From positions 1 to 64,000 of the forward strand of contig DYND01000004.1 in NCBI GenBank assembly GCA_020721255.1: a DNA stretch of 64,000 bases, in the 5' to 3' direction. The notes beneath the pieces were generated by a model, which ran no database searches, had not been told where the DNA came from, and saw only the letters and a list, made by a program, of their open reading frames with translations. Both the position numbers and the translations under genes were made by a program. Origin of the DNA: Chlorobium chlorochromatii. Lineage in GTDB: Bacteria > Bacteroidota > Chlorobiia > Chlorobiales > Chlorobiaceae. Of this stretch, positions 34,954 through 43,037 are shown piece by piece. Positions within the stretch are counted from its first letter, which is position 1; each line of letters starts with the position of its first letter.

Positions 34954-36003
34954 TCAATTATTAATTTCCCAATATCCTGTTTTATCGCTTCCAATGCGTT
35001 CTACTAACCCAAGTTTTTTTAGTTCCTGAATATGTCTTTTAATGGTTGAAATGGAATATCCTGTTTCATTGGCAATTTCAATGTATTTGGCTTTTGGCTT
35101 TTGTTTTAAACGATGTAAGATGTTACTTTTTACAGGGTCATTTACAAGGTCATTTATTGCTTTTACAGGGTCATTTTGTCTATTTGCAAAATCAATATAC
35201 TGAACATGAATTTCGCGGTTTTTTAAGATGTGGTTTTTTCCAAGCAACAAGTTTTCAAAAAAGCGCAATAAAAATTCATTGTTTGCATCAATGTTATTTG
35301 AGTGATTTCTATAATTGGCTCTCACTAATGCATTGCGGAAATACCACGAATTTCGCTCAAACATTTCGTTATTCACTTCAAAACCGAACAAGCGCAGGTA
35401 TTTGATTAAAAATATTGCTGTTGTTCTGGTGTTGCCTTCCCCAAAAACGTGGATTTGCCACAGGAAGGAAATAAAAAGCGCGATGTGTTCAATGGTTTCT
35501 TGTTTGCTCAATCCTTTGTAGCTAAACTTCTTTTCTTGTTCAAAATCGTATTCAAATGTGGCTTTCAAACTCTCTGCACTTGCATACAAAACCGTTTCCC
35601 CATTTAAAACCCACTCTTGTTTAGTGATGTTGTAGTCGCGGATTTTACCTGCATGGTTGTATATACCCTGAAACAACCTGCGATGAATAGTAAGATATTC
35701 AATCGGAGAGAAGGTAAATGTTTGTTCGCTTAAAATTTCTGCAATGCGTGCCGAAACTTTGTCGGCTTCTTCGGTTCGGTTTTCATCGTTTTTTTGGGGG
35801 TGCTGTTGGTAATAGCTGTCAATACGTTGTTTAACTTCTTGAATGGAAATATCACCATCAATATTTTTTTTGGCAGTAGCTATCAAATAGTCAGATGGCT
35901 TTAACCCATCCACTTGTTGCAAACCGATAGCTGTTTTCCAAACTTTAGCTTTTTCTGCTTTGCTTGGTTCACCCTGTCGTATATATTCATCAAAATTTTC
36001 CAT
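34954..36003 (-). CDS. Fic-domain protein with C-terminal winged helix
   Basis: 349 aa. N-terminal helical region, then the Fic fold (about 95-215): LTIHRRLFQGIYNHAGKIRD, and the catalytic loop IHVFGEGNTRTTAIFL. The loop differs from consensus HPFxxGNGR by Val for Pro and Thr for the second Gly; catalytic His and Arg are kept, so nucleotidyl transfer is still plausible. The C-terminus (about 290-349) is a winged helix-turn-helix (YIEIANETGYSISTIKRHIQELKKLGLVERIG) that may bind DNA. Fic proteins usually AMPylate target proteins. It sits directly upstream of the hsd operon on the same strand, as in several defence islands. AT-rich compared with hsdM. Confidence 0.88.
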   Translation of the reverse strand: MENFDEYIRQGEPSKAEKAKVWKTAIGLQQVDGLKPSDYLIATAKKNIDGDISIQEVKQRIDSYYQQHPQKNDENRTEEADKVSARIAEILSEQTFTFSPIEYLTIHRRLFQGIYNHAGKIRDYNITKQEWVLNGETVLYASAESLKATFEYDFEQEKKFSYKGLSKQETIEHIALFISFLWQIHVFGEGNTRTTAIFLIKYLRLFGFEVNNEMFERNSWYFRNALVRANYRNHSNNIDANNEFLLRFFENLLLGKNHILKNREIHVQYIDFANRQNDPVKAINDLVNDPVKSNILHRLKQKPKAKYIEIANETGYSISTIKRHIQELKKLGLVERIGSDKTGYWEINN

Positions 36004-36023
36004 ACGTTCAATTCATGTACTTG

Positions 36024-36104
36024 TCTGAATCAGAATTTTTGGGATTAATAAATTTTCTGAATTCATTCGGTTCATTCTTAAATTTTTTTGAATTCTGATT
36101 CAGA
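36024..36104. repeat. 14-bp inverted repeat at the island boundary
   Basis: Arms 36024-36037 (TCTGAATCAGAATT) and 36091-36104 are perfect complements. The spacer contains GGGATTAATAAATTTTCTG-like sequence. Similar 'TCTGAATCAG' inverted elements are scattered through Chlorobi and Bacteroidetes genomes; that comparison is from memory. Confidence 0.6.
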
Positions 36105-36280
36105 TATTTTTGTTGACATTTACCGAACCTTTGAAGCTTAACGTAAAATCACCAATAAAGCAATGATTCTATGTGAATTAATAAGCTCAATGACTATGTT
36201 TTGGCATCGTTCATTCAGACAAGCCCAATAACCATACAATTCACTTCGGCTCTGCTCAGTGAACGATGTCCTGCCACCAA

Positions 36281-36325
36281 CAAAAAAAAGACGTTGCCTT
36301 CGACTACGCTCAGGCAACGTCTTTT
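36281..36325 (-). terminator. Terminator of the bchID operon
   Basis: Perfect 14-bp stem AAAAGACGTTGCCT (36286-36299) / AGGCAACGTCTTTT (36312-36325), 12-nt loop, followed on the minus strand by eight T in total (36282-36289). It lies 28 bp after the bchD stop. Confidence 0.95.
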
Positions 36326-36352
36326 AAACGTAGATATGTACCGTCTCGAACG

Positions 36353-38215
36353 TTAAAAACTCAACGCAGCTTCAACAATCTGCTCGGCTTTTGCATTCGG
36401 CAAATAGAAATAACGCCCTCCGAGCTTCTGGGCAAGCTTGGGTGCTTCACCCCTCGAAAGATAGTTCATCTGGGTATCGATAACGATAGCAGCAACACCA
36501 TCAGCCTGGATAGATAGCGATAGTGCCTCAACCTCCTTCTCAAGCTCCTCCTTGGTCGCTTTTTCTGCAGTAGGATCAAAAGTCGATTGCAGGCTGATAT
36601 TACCACGTCCATCAGTAATAAGCACAAACATCACCTGTGTCACCCCTTTGGTTCGAGCCTGTTTAGCAGTCTCCCAACCAAGATAGAGTGCAGAAGCAAG
36701 CGGCGTGCCTCCACCAGTCGGCAGCACATCAAGCTCACGTTTTGCACGGTCAACACTCTGTGATGGCGGAAGCAATACCTGTGCCTGCTTGCCACGGAAC
36801 GAAATAAGAGCAACCTGATCGCGATGCACATAAGCGTTCTGCAAAAGACTTGCTACAGCACCTTTCGCCTGGCGCATACGGTTCAGCGCCATGGAGCCAG
36901 AAGCATCAACCATGAAAATAAAGAGCGTACCCGACTTATCGCGGAATCGCTTGATTTTAACATCGTCCTTCGTGATGAGCAGGGCTGTTTTTGGTCTGCC
37001 AGCCATTTTGCTGTCGCGGCGGCGAGTCTCCTGCCACGGTGCAGCAGAGATAAGTGTTGGGATAAGCGCAACTTTACCACTGCGCATCTCACCCGGCTGC
37101 GACCGCACAAAACGGCCACGCTTGTTGTTGAGCGCTTCACCACGGCTTCCAGTTGTCGCCTTCTTTTTTGAGGCAAGGGAGATATTGAGAATATTATCCG
37201 GCAGTTCCATTTCGACCGCCTCCATCATCAGCTCCTCAATCATATCTGGAGTCTCTTTCTGCTGCTCTTCAGCATCAGAATCTGATGTATCCGCTGGCGC
37301 TTCCTCATCTTCCCCCTCCGGTTCATCCTCCGGTGGTGGCGGGAGCTCCTCTTGCGGGGGTGCTTCATTCGATTCAGCCTCTCTCTCCGGCATACGCGTA
37401 GCACGAGGAATCAGCACCAGCTTAATCGCCTGCTTCATATCCTCATCTTCAACATCACTGCGCTGGGCAAGTGCTGCCGACGCAAGTGCTGCTCGAACGG
37501 TAAAAATATCAACACGATTTCCCTCAACACCCAAACTGATTGCCGTCTGAATCAACGCCTTAATCTGATCGTCAGTAATAGAAACGTGCGGCAACTGCTC
37601 TTTTGCGGCTTTAATAAAACCCGCAAGCATGTTCAGTTCATCCTGAGTGTCCTCAGCATCGCGCGTACCCATTACAATATTGACAATTTTTTTCCGGGCA
37701 CGATAGTCATTCTGCGCCGTAAAAGGCACAATAATGCCAATGCGGTCCAGCAGCCCCATACGAACCTCTCCGTCGGAAGGGTCGTAGGTACCAACGAGCA
37801 TGAACTTCGCGGGATGCACCTCACTAAGCCCCTCACGCTCAACAAGCACCTCACTGCGCGACATCGCATCCATAATGTGCGACACGGCCGAGCTGTCGAG
37901 CAGACTGAGCGAATCAACATAGAGCACACCACCATGGGCTTTAGAGAGCACACCGTGCTGCACCACACGAAGACCAGTAGCAAGAGTTGCCTCAAGATCA
38001 ACGCCACCAATTAAACGATCTTCAGTAACGTTCAAAGGAAGTTCCACAAAAGGGGTGCTTTCGGGAAGAATATCAGCAAACGCCCTGGCAAGTGTCGATT
38101 TTCCCGACCCAACAGCAGAAGGGATAACAACACCGCCAAGTTCTGAATCAACGGCCAGCAGCATAAGCGCCTGCTTGGCCAGATCCATCCCTACAATATC
38201 GGTAAACGCTATCAT
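36353..38215 (-). CDS. bchD: Magnesium chelatase subunit D
   Basis: Structural partner of BchI in the ATP-driven insertion of Mg2+ into protoporphyrin IX by BchH. 620 aa: an AAA-like N-terminal half (about 1-260; P-loop degenerate, SAVGSGKSTLAR, and YVDSLSLLD in place of Walker B), an acidic Pro/Glu-rich linker (about 295-345) and a C-terminal von Willebrand A domain with MIDAS motif DASGSMALNRM near residue 430 and TDGRGN later. Its ATG shares one base with the bchI stop (TAATG), implying coupled translation. The terminator follows directly. Confidence 0.97.
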   Translation of the reverse strand: MIAFTDIVGMDLAKQALMLLAVDSELGGVVIPSAVGSGKSTLARAFADILPESTPFVELPLNVTEDRLIGGVDLEATLATGLRVVQHGVLSKAHGGVLYVDSLSLLDSSAVSHIMDAMSRSEVLVEREGLSEVHPAKFMLVGTYDPSDGEVRMGLLDRIGIIVPFTAQNDYRARKKIVNIVMGTRDAEDTQDELNMLAGFIKAAKEQLPHVSITDDQIKALIQTAISLGVEGNRVDIFTVRAALASAALAQRSDVEDEDMKQAIKLVLIPRATRMPEREAESNEAPPQEELPPPPEDEPEGEDEEAPADTSDSDAEEQQKETPDMIEELMMEAVEMELPDNILNISLASKKKATTGSRGEALNNKRGRFVRSQPGEMRSGKVALIPTLISAAPWQETRRRDSKMAGRPKTALLITKDDVKIKRFRDKSGTLFIFMVDASGSMALNRMRQAKGAVASLLQNAYVHRDQVALISFRGKQAQVLLPPSQSVDRAKRELDVLPTGGGTPLASALYLGWETAKQARTKGVTQVMFVLITDGRGNISLQSTFDPTAEKATKEELEKEVEALSLSIQADGVAAIVIDTQMNYLSRGEAPKLAQKLGGRYFYLPNAKAEQIVEAALSF

Positions 38216-39351
38216 TATACGGCTTCCACTTCTCCGAGGACTTTAGCAAGTTCACGATCAATTTTTTCACCGGCATCAAGAGTTTCAAGCGGATCTTTGC
38301 GCAGGCGGTGACGCAGGCAAAGCCCTGCAATCTCCTTAACATGCTGCATGGTAACAACGGTTTCGCCCTTATAGGCTGCATGAGCATGCGCTGTACGGGT
38401 AATGGTAAGTTCACCACGGTGACCATCAATACCAAGATTCATACAAAGCTTGGCAATATCAGTCAGCACCTCATCAGTCATGGTAACCTGAGGCAACAAA
38501 TCCTTTGCCGTCTGAATCTTCTGCTGCAAAGCCTGCTGTTCTGCATTATATTTTTCCATAAACGCATCAGGATTCTCATCAAACTCACGGCGAAGCTTAA
38601 CAATAGCAACTCGCTTTTGAATATCAAGAATCGTAATGATACGGGCATGAAGACCGAAACGGTCGAGAAGCTGGGGACGAAGTTCACCCTCTTCCGGGTT
38701 ACCAGAGCCCACAAGCACAAAACGCGCCGGGTGGCGAATACTGATACCTTCACGTTCAACCACGTTTTTACCGCTGGCAGCAACGTCAAGAAGAACGTCA
38801 ACAAGGTGATCGTCAAGCAAGTTCACTTCATCAATATAGAGAAAGCCCCGGTTAGCCTGAGCGAGCAAGCCTGGCTCAAAAGCCTTGACACCACTGGTCA
38901 GTGCCTGTTCGATATCGATGGTACCGCAAACACGGTCTTCAGTAGCACCAAGTGGAAGATCAACAACCGGAACCGGAATTTGCTCAACCTTGAGTGTTGC
39001 AGGGTCAATTGCCTTACCGCCTTTTTTACCATCTTCAGCCTCAAGATACTGTTCAACAGTACGATTATAAGTATCACCTGCAACCCTTTCGATGAAAGGA
39101 AGCACTTCAGCAAGCGCCCTGACGGTGGTACTCTTTCCGGTACCTCTGTGGCCCATCACCAGCACACCTCCAATTCTCGGGTCAATAATATTGAGAATCA
39201 GACTGAGTTTCATCTCCTCCTGACCAACAATTGCGGTAAAAGGAAATGCCAGGCCAGACTTCTTTTTCTTTACTGCTGATTCCGCCTTCGCCTTTGCCGC
39301 AACTGGTTTCTTTGCAGCAGTTTTTTTTGCAACTGGTTCAGTCTGAGTCAT
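38215..39351 (-). CDS. bchI: Magnesium chelatase subunit I (AAA+ ATPase)
   Basis: ATPase of the Mg-chelatase; forms a ring with BchD. From ATG 39351 it is 378 aa: a Lys/Ala-rich N-terminal arm (about 1-35), then FPFTAIVGQEEMKLSLILN, Walker A GHRGTGKSTTVRALAE, Walker B GFLYIDEVNLLDDHLVDVLLD, the arginine finger block GSGNPEEGELRPQLLDRFGLHA and a C-terminal helical lid. The frame could begin at GTG 39402, but those residues are not family-like. First in the bchI-bchD pair; lpdA lies 125 bp upstream on the same strand. Confidence 0.97.
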   Translation of the reverse strand: MTQTEPVAKKTAAKKPVAAKAKAESAVKKKKSGLAFPFTAIVGQEEMKLSLILNIIDPRIGGVLVMGHRGTGKSTTVRALAEVLPFIERVAGDTYNRTVEQYLEAEDGKKGGKAIDPATLKVEQIPVPVVDLPLGATEDRVCGTIDIEQALTSGVKAFEPGLLAQANRGFLYIDEVNLLDDHLVDVLLDVAASGKNVVEREGISIRHPARFVLVGSGNPEEGELRPQLLDRFGLHARIITILDIQKRVAIVKLRREFDENPDAFMEKYNAEQQALQQKIQTAKDLLPQVTMTDEVLTDIAKLCMNLGIDGHRGELTITRTAHAHAAYKGETVVTMQHVKEIAGLCLRHRLRKDPLETLDAGEKIDRELAKVLGEVEAV

Positions 39352-39476
39352 AATTGGTCGTTTCGCGTTTGGTTGATACCTTCGCCCTGTGAACTCATTC
39401 ACCGGAAAAGGCTTAATGTTTAGAAGTTAATTTTCAGACTCTGAATTTATACTTTTGGATAGACAATATCAAAAAG

Positions 39477-40883
39477 TCACTTTTGCAGAGCATTTTCTGC
39501 AGCCTCTTTTATACTTTCAGAAAGCGTTGGATGCGCGTGTATCGTAGAAGCAATCTGTTCAGCCGTCAGCTCAAACCGACGGGCAAGTGTCAGTTCGCCA
39601 ATCAGCTCAACGGCTCCATGCCCCAGAACATGCGCGCCCAGCAGGCTATAATCAGCACTGTTAAACACCAGCTTCACCAAACCCTCAAGATTACCGTAGG
39701 CATTCGCTTTGCCCGATGCTGCAAACATGGCACGTCCGACCTTGACCGTATAGCCTCGCGCAATCGCCTGCTCCTCGCTCAGCCCGATACTCGCAACTGA
39801 CGGCTCAGCATAAACACAGCGAGGAATCATACTCTCATCAATGGGTGTAGAGCTTTTTCCGCCGATAGTATCGACCGCAATAACTGCTTCAGCCGAAGCT
39901 TTGTGCGCCAGCAACATACCACCACGAACATCGCCAATTGCGAAAATATTCGTGGCCGTTGTTCTGCATAAGGCATCAGTCACAATAAAACCACGCGCAA
40001 CCTCAACACCGGCACACTCCAGACCAAGCCCGTCACTGTTACCGGTAACACCAACCGCAACAAGGAGATGATCCGCCTGAACCGGCTGTGGCTCAGCACC
40101 CTCAGCAACCAGCATAGCCCGCACCTGCTCACCCTCAACCGTCACATCCTCCAGCTTAGCGCCTGTTACAACAGTTATGCCCGCTTTCTCAAATGAAAGC
40201 TGCAGCGCCTCAGAAATCTCTACATCCTCAAGCGGCAACAAACGCGGCAACAGCTCCACAATAGTCACAGCAGTACCTGCCATGGCATAAAACCAAGCCA
40301 TTTCAACACCGATTGCACCGCCGCCGACCACAATCATTGATGCAGGAAGCTGCTTGAGCGCAAGCGCTTCCCTGCTGGTGATAATGCGTTTTCCGTCAGG
40401 CTCCATACCGGAGAGTTGGCGCGAGCGAGCACCCGAAGCAATAATAATATGGTTGGCCGTCACCGTTTCCACACGAACTCCGTCACGAAAAACATCAAGA
40501 TCGTGAGCACTGTTGAAGAAAGCTTCACCTTGCACAACATCAACACCTGCGCGACGCAGCATAAAGCCGATCCCTTTCGAGAGTTTCAGCGCCACATTAC
40601 GGCTGCGCTTCACTGCTTCCGCCAAATCAATCTCACCCGACGCAACCTTAATTCCATATCGATCGGCTTTTTTCACCAATTCAAAAAGTTCGGCGCTCCT
40701 CAAAAGAGCTTTAGTAGGAATACAACCCCAATTAACACAAACACCGCCCAATGCGGCTTTTTCAATAAGGCAAACCTTCATTCCGGCCTTTGCAGCACGA
40801 AGCGCTGCCTCATAACCACCAGGACCAGACCCTATAACCGTAAGATCAACGGAACGAACAGGAAGCTCAGACGACTGTTGCAT
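39477..40883 (-). CDS. lpdA: Dihydrolipoamide dehydrogenase
   Basis: FAD-dependent E3 enzyme that reoxidises lipoamide with NAD+. 468 aa from ATG 40883: FAD site VIGSGPGGYEAALRAAKAG, redox-active disulfide C49/C54 in GGVCVNWGCIPTK, NAD site VVGGGAIGVEMAWFYA, second FAD block FAIGDVRGGMLLAHKASAE and the catalytic dimer-interface HAHPTLSESIKEAAENAL (His-Glu pair). Divergent from the RluD gene with a 79-bp gap. Which 2-oxoacid complex or glycine cleavage system it serves cannot be told from this window. Confidence 0.97.
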   Translation of the reverse strand: MQQSSELPVRSVDLTVIGSGPGGYEAALRAAKAGMKVCLIEKAALGGVCVNWGCIPTKALLRSAELFELVKKADRYGIKVASGEIDLAEAVKRSRNVALKLSKGIGFMLRRAGVDVVQGEAFFNSAHDLDVFRDGVRVETVTANHIIIASGARSRQLSGMEPDGKRIITSREALALKQLPASMIVVGGGAIGVEMAWFYAMAGTAVTIVELLPRLLPLEDVEISEALQLSFEKAGITVVTGAKLEDVTVEGEQVRAMLVAEGAEPQPVQADHLLVAVGVTGNSDGLGLECAGVEVARGFIVTDALCRTTATNIFAIGDVRGGMLLAHKASAEAVIAVDTIGGKSSTPIDESMIPRCVYAEPSVASIGLSEEQAIARGYTVKVGRAMFAASGKANAYGNLEGLVKLVFNSADYSLLGAHVLGHGAVELIGELTLARRFELTAEQIASTIHAHPTLSESIKEAAENALQK

Positions 40884-40962
40884 GGAAAGCATAGCAGATA
40901 TGGTATGGTTTTGTTATACTGACTCCGCAAGTGTTCTGGCGGTAGTATTCAAGTTTTGGAAA

Positions 40963-42012
40963 ATGCAAAATCAGTTGATAAAAAACGAATCTGAATCGGG
41001 GATAGATGCTGCTCTTGAACCGAAAAAGCTCACCCTTCAGGTCAGCCGCGTACAAACGCCAATGCGGATTGACCAATATCTGACACGCCAGGTGGAAAAC
41101 GCTACACGCAACAAGGTGCAGGAGGCAATTGAGGAGGGACGGGTACTGGTCAATGAAAAAATCGTCAAATCGAACTACCGCATCAAATCGTGCGATGTCA
41201 TTCAGATGACCTTTCTTCGGCCACCCGCACCGGAACTGGCACCGGAAGATATTCCAATTGACATTATCTATGAAGACGATGATCTGATGGTCATCAACAA
41301 ACATCCGGGTATGGTCGTCCATCCGGCATTCGGCAACTGGACAGGCACTTTAGCCAACGCCATTCTCCATCACCTCGGCAGAGATGCTGAAGAACTCGAC
41401 AAGTCCGAACTTCGTCCCGGCATTGTGCACCGACTCGACAAGAACACCTCCGGGCTTATCATTGTCGCAAAAAATCCGGTGGCTCTCCACCGTCTTGCGC
41501 GCCAGTTCGCCGATCGCAAAGTGATAAAGATCTATAAGGCAATGGTATGGGGAGTTCCCAATCCACTGTCGGGCACCATAACAACCAATATCGGACGGTC
41601 GAGAAAAGACCGGAAAGTAATGGCAAATTTCCCCTACGAAGGCAAGGATGGAAAAACTGCCATTACCGACTACAGCGTCACCGAAAACCTCCACTGGTTT
41701 TCACTCCTGTCACTCACGCTGCATACGGGAAGAACTCACCAAATCCGAGCTCACCTGCAACACCTTGGCCACCAGATACTCGGCGACGAAACATACGGAG
41801 GCGCCTCACTGCGTACACTCCCCTTCAGCAAAAGCGAGGGATTCGTCAGAAACCTGCTTGAACTGCTGCCACGCCAGGCATTGCACGCCGAAACACTTTC
41901 GTTTCAGCAACCATCCAGCAGAGATGAACTCTCTTTTACCGCACCACTACCGGAGGATATGCAGCTTGCGCTGGAGAAGATTCGCGGGATAATGAATCAA
42001 CTCACTTCATAA
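40963..42012 (+). CDS. RluD-type 23S rRNA pseudouridine synthase
   Basis: Isomerises uridines in large-subunit rRNA. 349 aa: S4 RNA-binding domain (about 20-85: MRIDQYLTRQVENATRNKVQEAIEEGRVLVNE), then the RluA-family catalytic domain with D159 in VHRLDKNTSGLIIVAK and GRTHQIRAHLQHLGHQILGDETYGG. The frame runs back to 40882, but that would overlap the divergent lpdA start; ATG 40963 gives the expected short N-terminus. RluC, RluD and RluA members are not separable with certainty here, although the S4 domain excludes RluA. Confidence 0.92.
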   Translation: MQNQLIKNESESGIDAALEPKKLTLQVSRVQTPMRIDQYLTRQVENATRNKVQEAIEEGRVLVNEKIVKSNYRIKSCDVIQMTFLRPPAPELAPEDIPIDIIYEDDDLMVINKHPGMVVHPAFGNWTGTLANAILHHLGRDAEELDKSELRPGIVHRLDKNTSGLIIVAKNPVALHRLARQFADRKVIKIYKAMVWGVPNPLSGTITTNIGRSRKDRKVMANFPYEGKDGKTAITDYSVTENLHWFSLLSLTLHTGRTHQIRAHLQHLGHQILGDETYGGASLRTLPFSKSEGFVRNLLELLPRQALHAETLSFQQPSSRDELSFTAPLPEDMQLALEKIRGIMNQLTS

Positions 42013-42049
42013 CCTCATAATAGTATCAGCAACTAAACCGGATCACCCT

Positions 42050-42643
42050 ATGAAAGTCATCGGTATCAACGGCAGCCCTCGCAAAAATGGCAACACAGCA
42101 AAGCTCATAAAAAAAGCATTTGAACCACTCGAAGCGGAAGGTATTGAAACAGAACTCATTCAAATTGGTGGCACTCTCATCAGAGGCTGCCTTTCGTGCT
42201 ACCAATGCGTAAAGCTTAAAGACAAACGTTGCGCAACCAAAAACGACCTTTTTAACGAAGTATTTGAAAAAATACTTGCTGCAGATGCGCTGATTCTTGG
42301 TTCACCAGTGTATTTCGCCGACATCACCCCGGAACTTAAAGCACTGATTGATCGAGCAGGATTTGTTGCCCGTGTCAACGGCCACCTGTTGCGCCACAAG
42401 GTGGGCGCTGGCGTTGTGTCACTACGCAGAGGCGGTGCCATTCATGCGTTCGACTCCATCAATCACCTTTTTCAGATCAGCAGTATGTTCACCGTTGGTT
42501 CAACGTATTGGAACATGGGATTCGGCGGACGAGAAGGCAGCGAAGTAGAAATCGACAAAGAGGGGATGGAAAATATGGCGGATCTTGGTCAATCAATGGC
42601 TTTTCTCCTGAAAAAGCTGCATTGCTGCAATAACGAGCAATAA
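42050..42643 (+). CDS. NADPH-dependent FMN reductase / iron-sulfur flavoprotein family
   Basis: 197 aa with a flavodoxin-like fold. The FMN phosphate loop is INGSPRKNGNTAKLI at the N-terminus. A Cys cluster GCLSCYQCVKLKDKRCATKND follows at about residues 46-66; the spacing CxxCxxC...C resembles the iron-sulfur flavoproteins. The flavin-ring block LGSPVYFADITPELKALIDRAG is typical. Probably a cytosolic electron-transfer or quinone/FMN reductase; donor and acceptor unknown. Located 37 bp downstream of the pseudouridine synthase gene and probably co-transcribed. Confidence 0.88.
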   Translation: MKVIGINGSPRKNGNTAKLIKKAFEPLEAEGIETELIQIGGTLIRGCLSCYQCVKLKDKRCATKNDLFNEVFEKILAADALILGSPVYFADITPELKALIDRAGFVARVNGHLLRHKVGAGVVSLRRGGAIHAFDSINHLFQISSMFTVGSTYWNMGFGGREGSEVEIDKEGMENMADLGQSMAFLLKKLHCCNNEQ

Positions 42644-42755
42644 CCCGAGAGCTAATTTGACCGGTAAAACTCTCCGTATTCGATTTATGTTTCTATATTC
42701 AGAATAACAGTTTTTCCTGAATAACCTTCATCATCCTTTAAACAAGTAAGCAACT

Positions 42756-42983
42756 ATGGCAAACGAAACCAATGGTGTCTTTTCTGATCTCTTCAATGCG
42801 GTCGGCGCTCTTCTCCAGAATGTAGCTGATACGCTGGTAAGTGGCGTATCATCCGCCAGTTCAGTGGTACAAGCATGCACCGATTTGTGCGGTACCATTC
42901 TTACAAACACAATCAACACTGCTGTTCAAATTATCCAAGGCGTATCAACGGGTATCACCACAGCAATTGCTCCCAAAAAGTAA
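42756..42983 (+). CDS. Small hydrophobic protein, probable chlorosome envelope protein (CsmB/CsmF-like)
   Basis: 75 aa: MANETNGVFSDLFNAVGALL, QNVADTLVSGVSSASSVVQA, CTDLCGTILTNTINTAVQII, QGVSTGITTAIAPKK. Almost uncharged over residues 12-70, Val/Thr/Ser/Ala-rich, no signal peptide, ending in a Lys-Lys tail. This composition and length match the small CsmB/CsmF envelope proteins that sit in the chlorosome monolayer. The exact Csm letter cannot be fixed from memory. Flanked by its own leader (112 bp) and a terminator, consistent with a highly expressed single gene. C41 and C45 are unusual for such proteins. Confidence 0.55.
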   Translation: MANETNGVFSDLFNAVGALLQNVADTLVSGVSSASSVVQACTDLCGTILTNTINTAVQIIQGVSTGITTAIAPKK

Positions 42984-43001
42984 CTCGCACTACTCACTCA
43001 G

Positions 43002-43036
43002 TAACACCCCAGTTGACAAAATAACATGGGGTGTTA
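43002..43036. terminator. Bidirectional terminator between the Csm-like gene and mutL
   Basis: Stem TAACACCCCA (43002-43011) / TGGGGTGTTA (43027-43036) with a 15-nt loop; T-rich TTTATTTT follows on the plus strand. It sits between two convergent genes, 18 bp after the plus-strand stop and 1 bp before the end of mutL. Confidence 0.8.
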
Positions 43037-43037
43037 T

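Larger units (their letters stand above)
36004..36352. other. Intergenic region between Fic gene and bchD, with repeats
   Basis: 349 bp at the boundary between the accessory island and the core genes. It contains a 14-bp inverted repeat TCTGAATCAGAATT (36024-36037) and its complement (36091-36104), 53 nt apart, in a T-rich context. A short inverted pair CATCGTTCA/TGAACGATG spans about 36207-36269. The bchD terminator is at 36286-36325. No gene was recognised. Confidence 0.6.

Noticed and set aside
33966-34964. Plus-strand open frame of 332 codons opposite hsdM
   Set aside because: It is antisense to a well-conserved methyltransferase; its long Gly/Val-rich translation shows no family and follows from the codon bias of hsdM.
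26961-36003. Prophage because of the BRO-N (antirepressor-like) genes
   Set aside because: No integrase, terminase, capsid or tail genes; the BRO-like genes are embedded in a restriction operon.
36888-37550. Plus-strand 219-codon frame opposite bchD
   Set aside because: Ser-rich mirror of the acidic linker and VWA region; no independent support.
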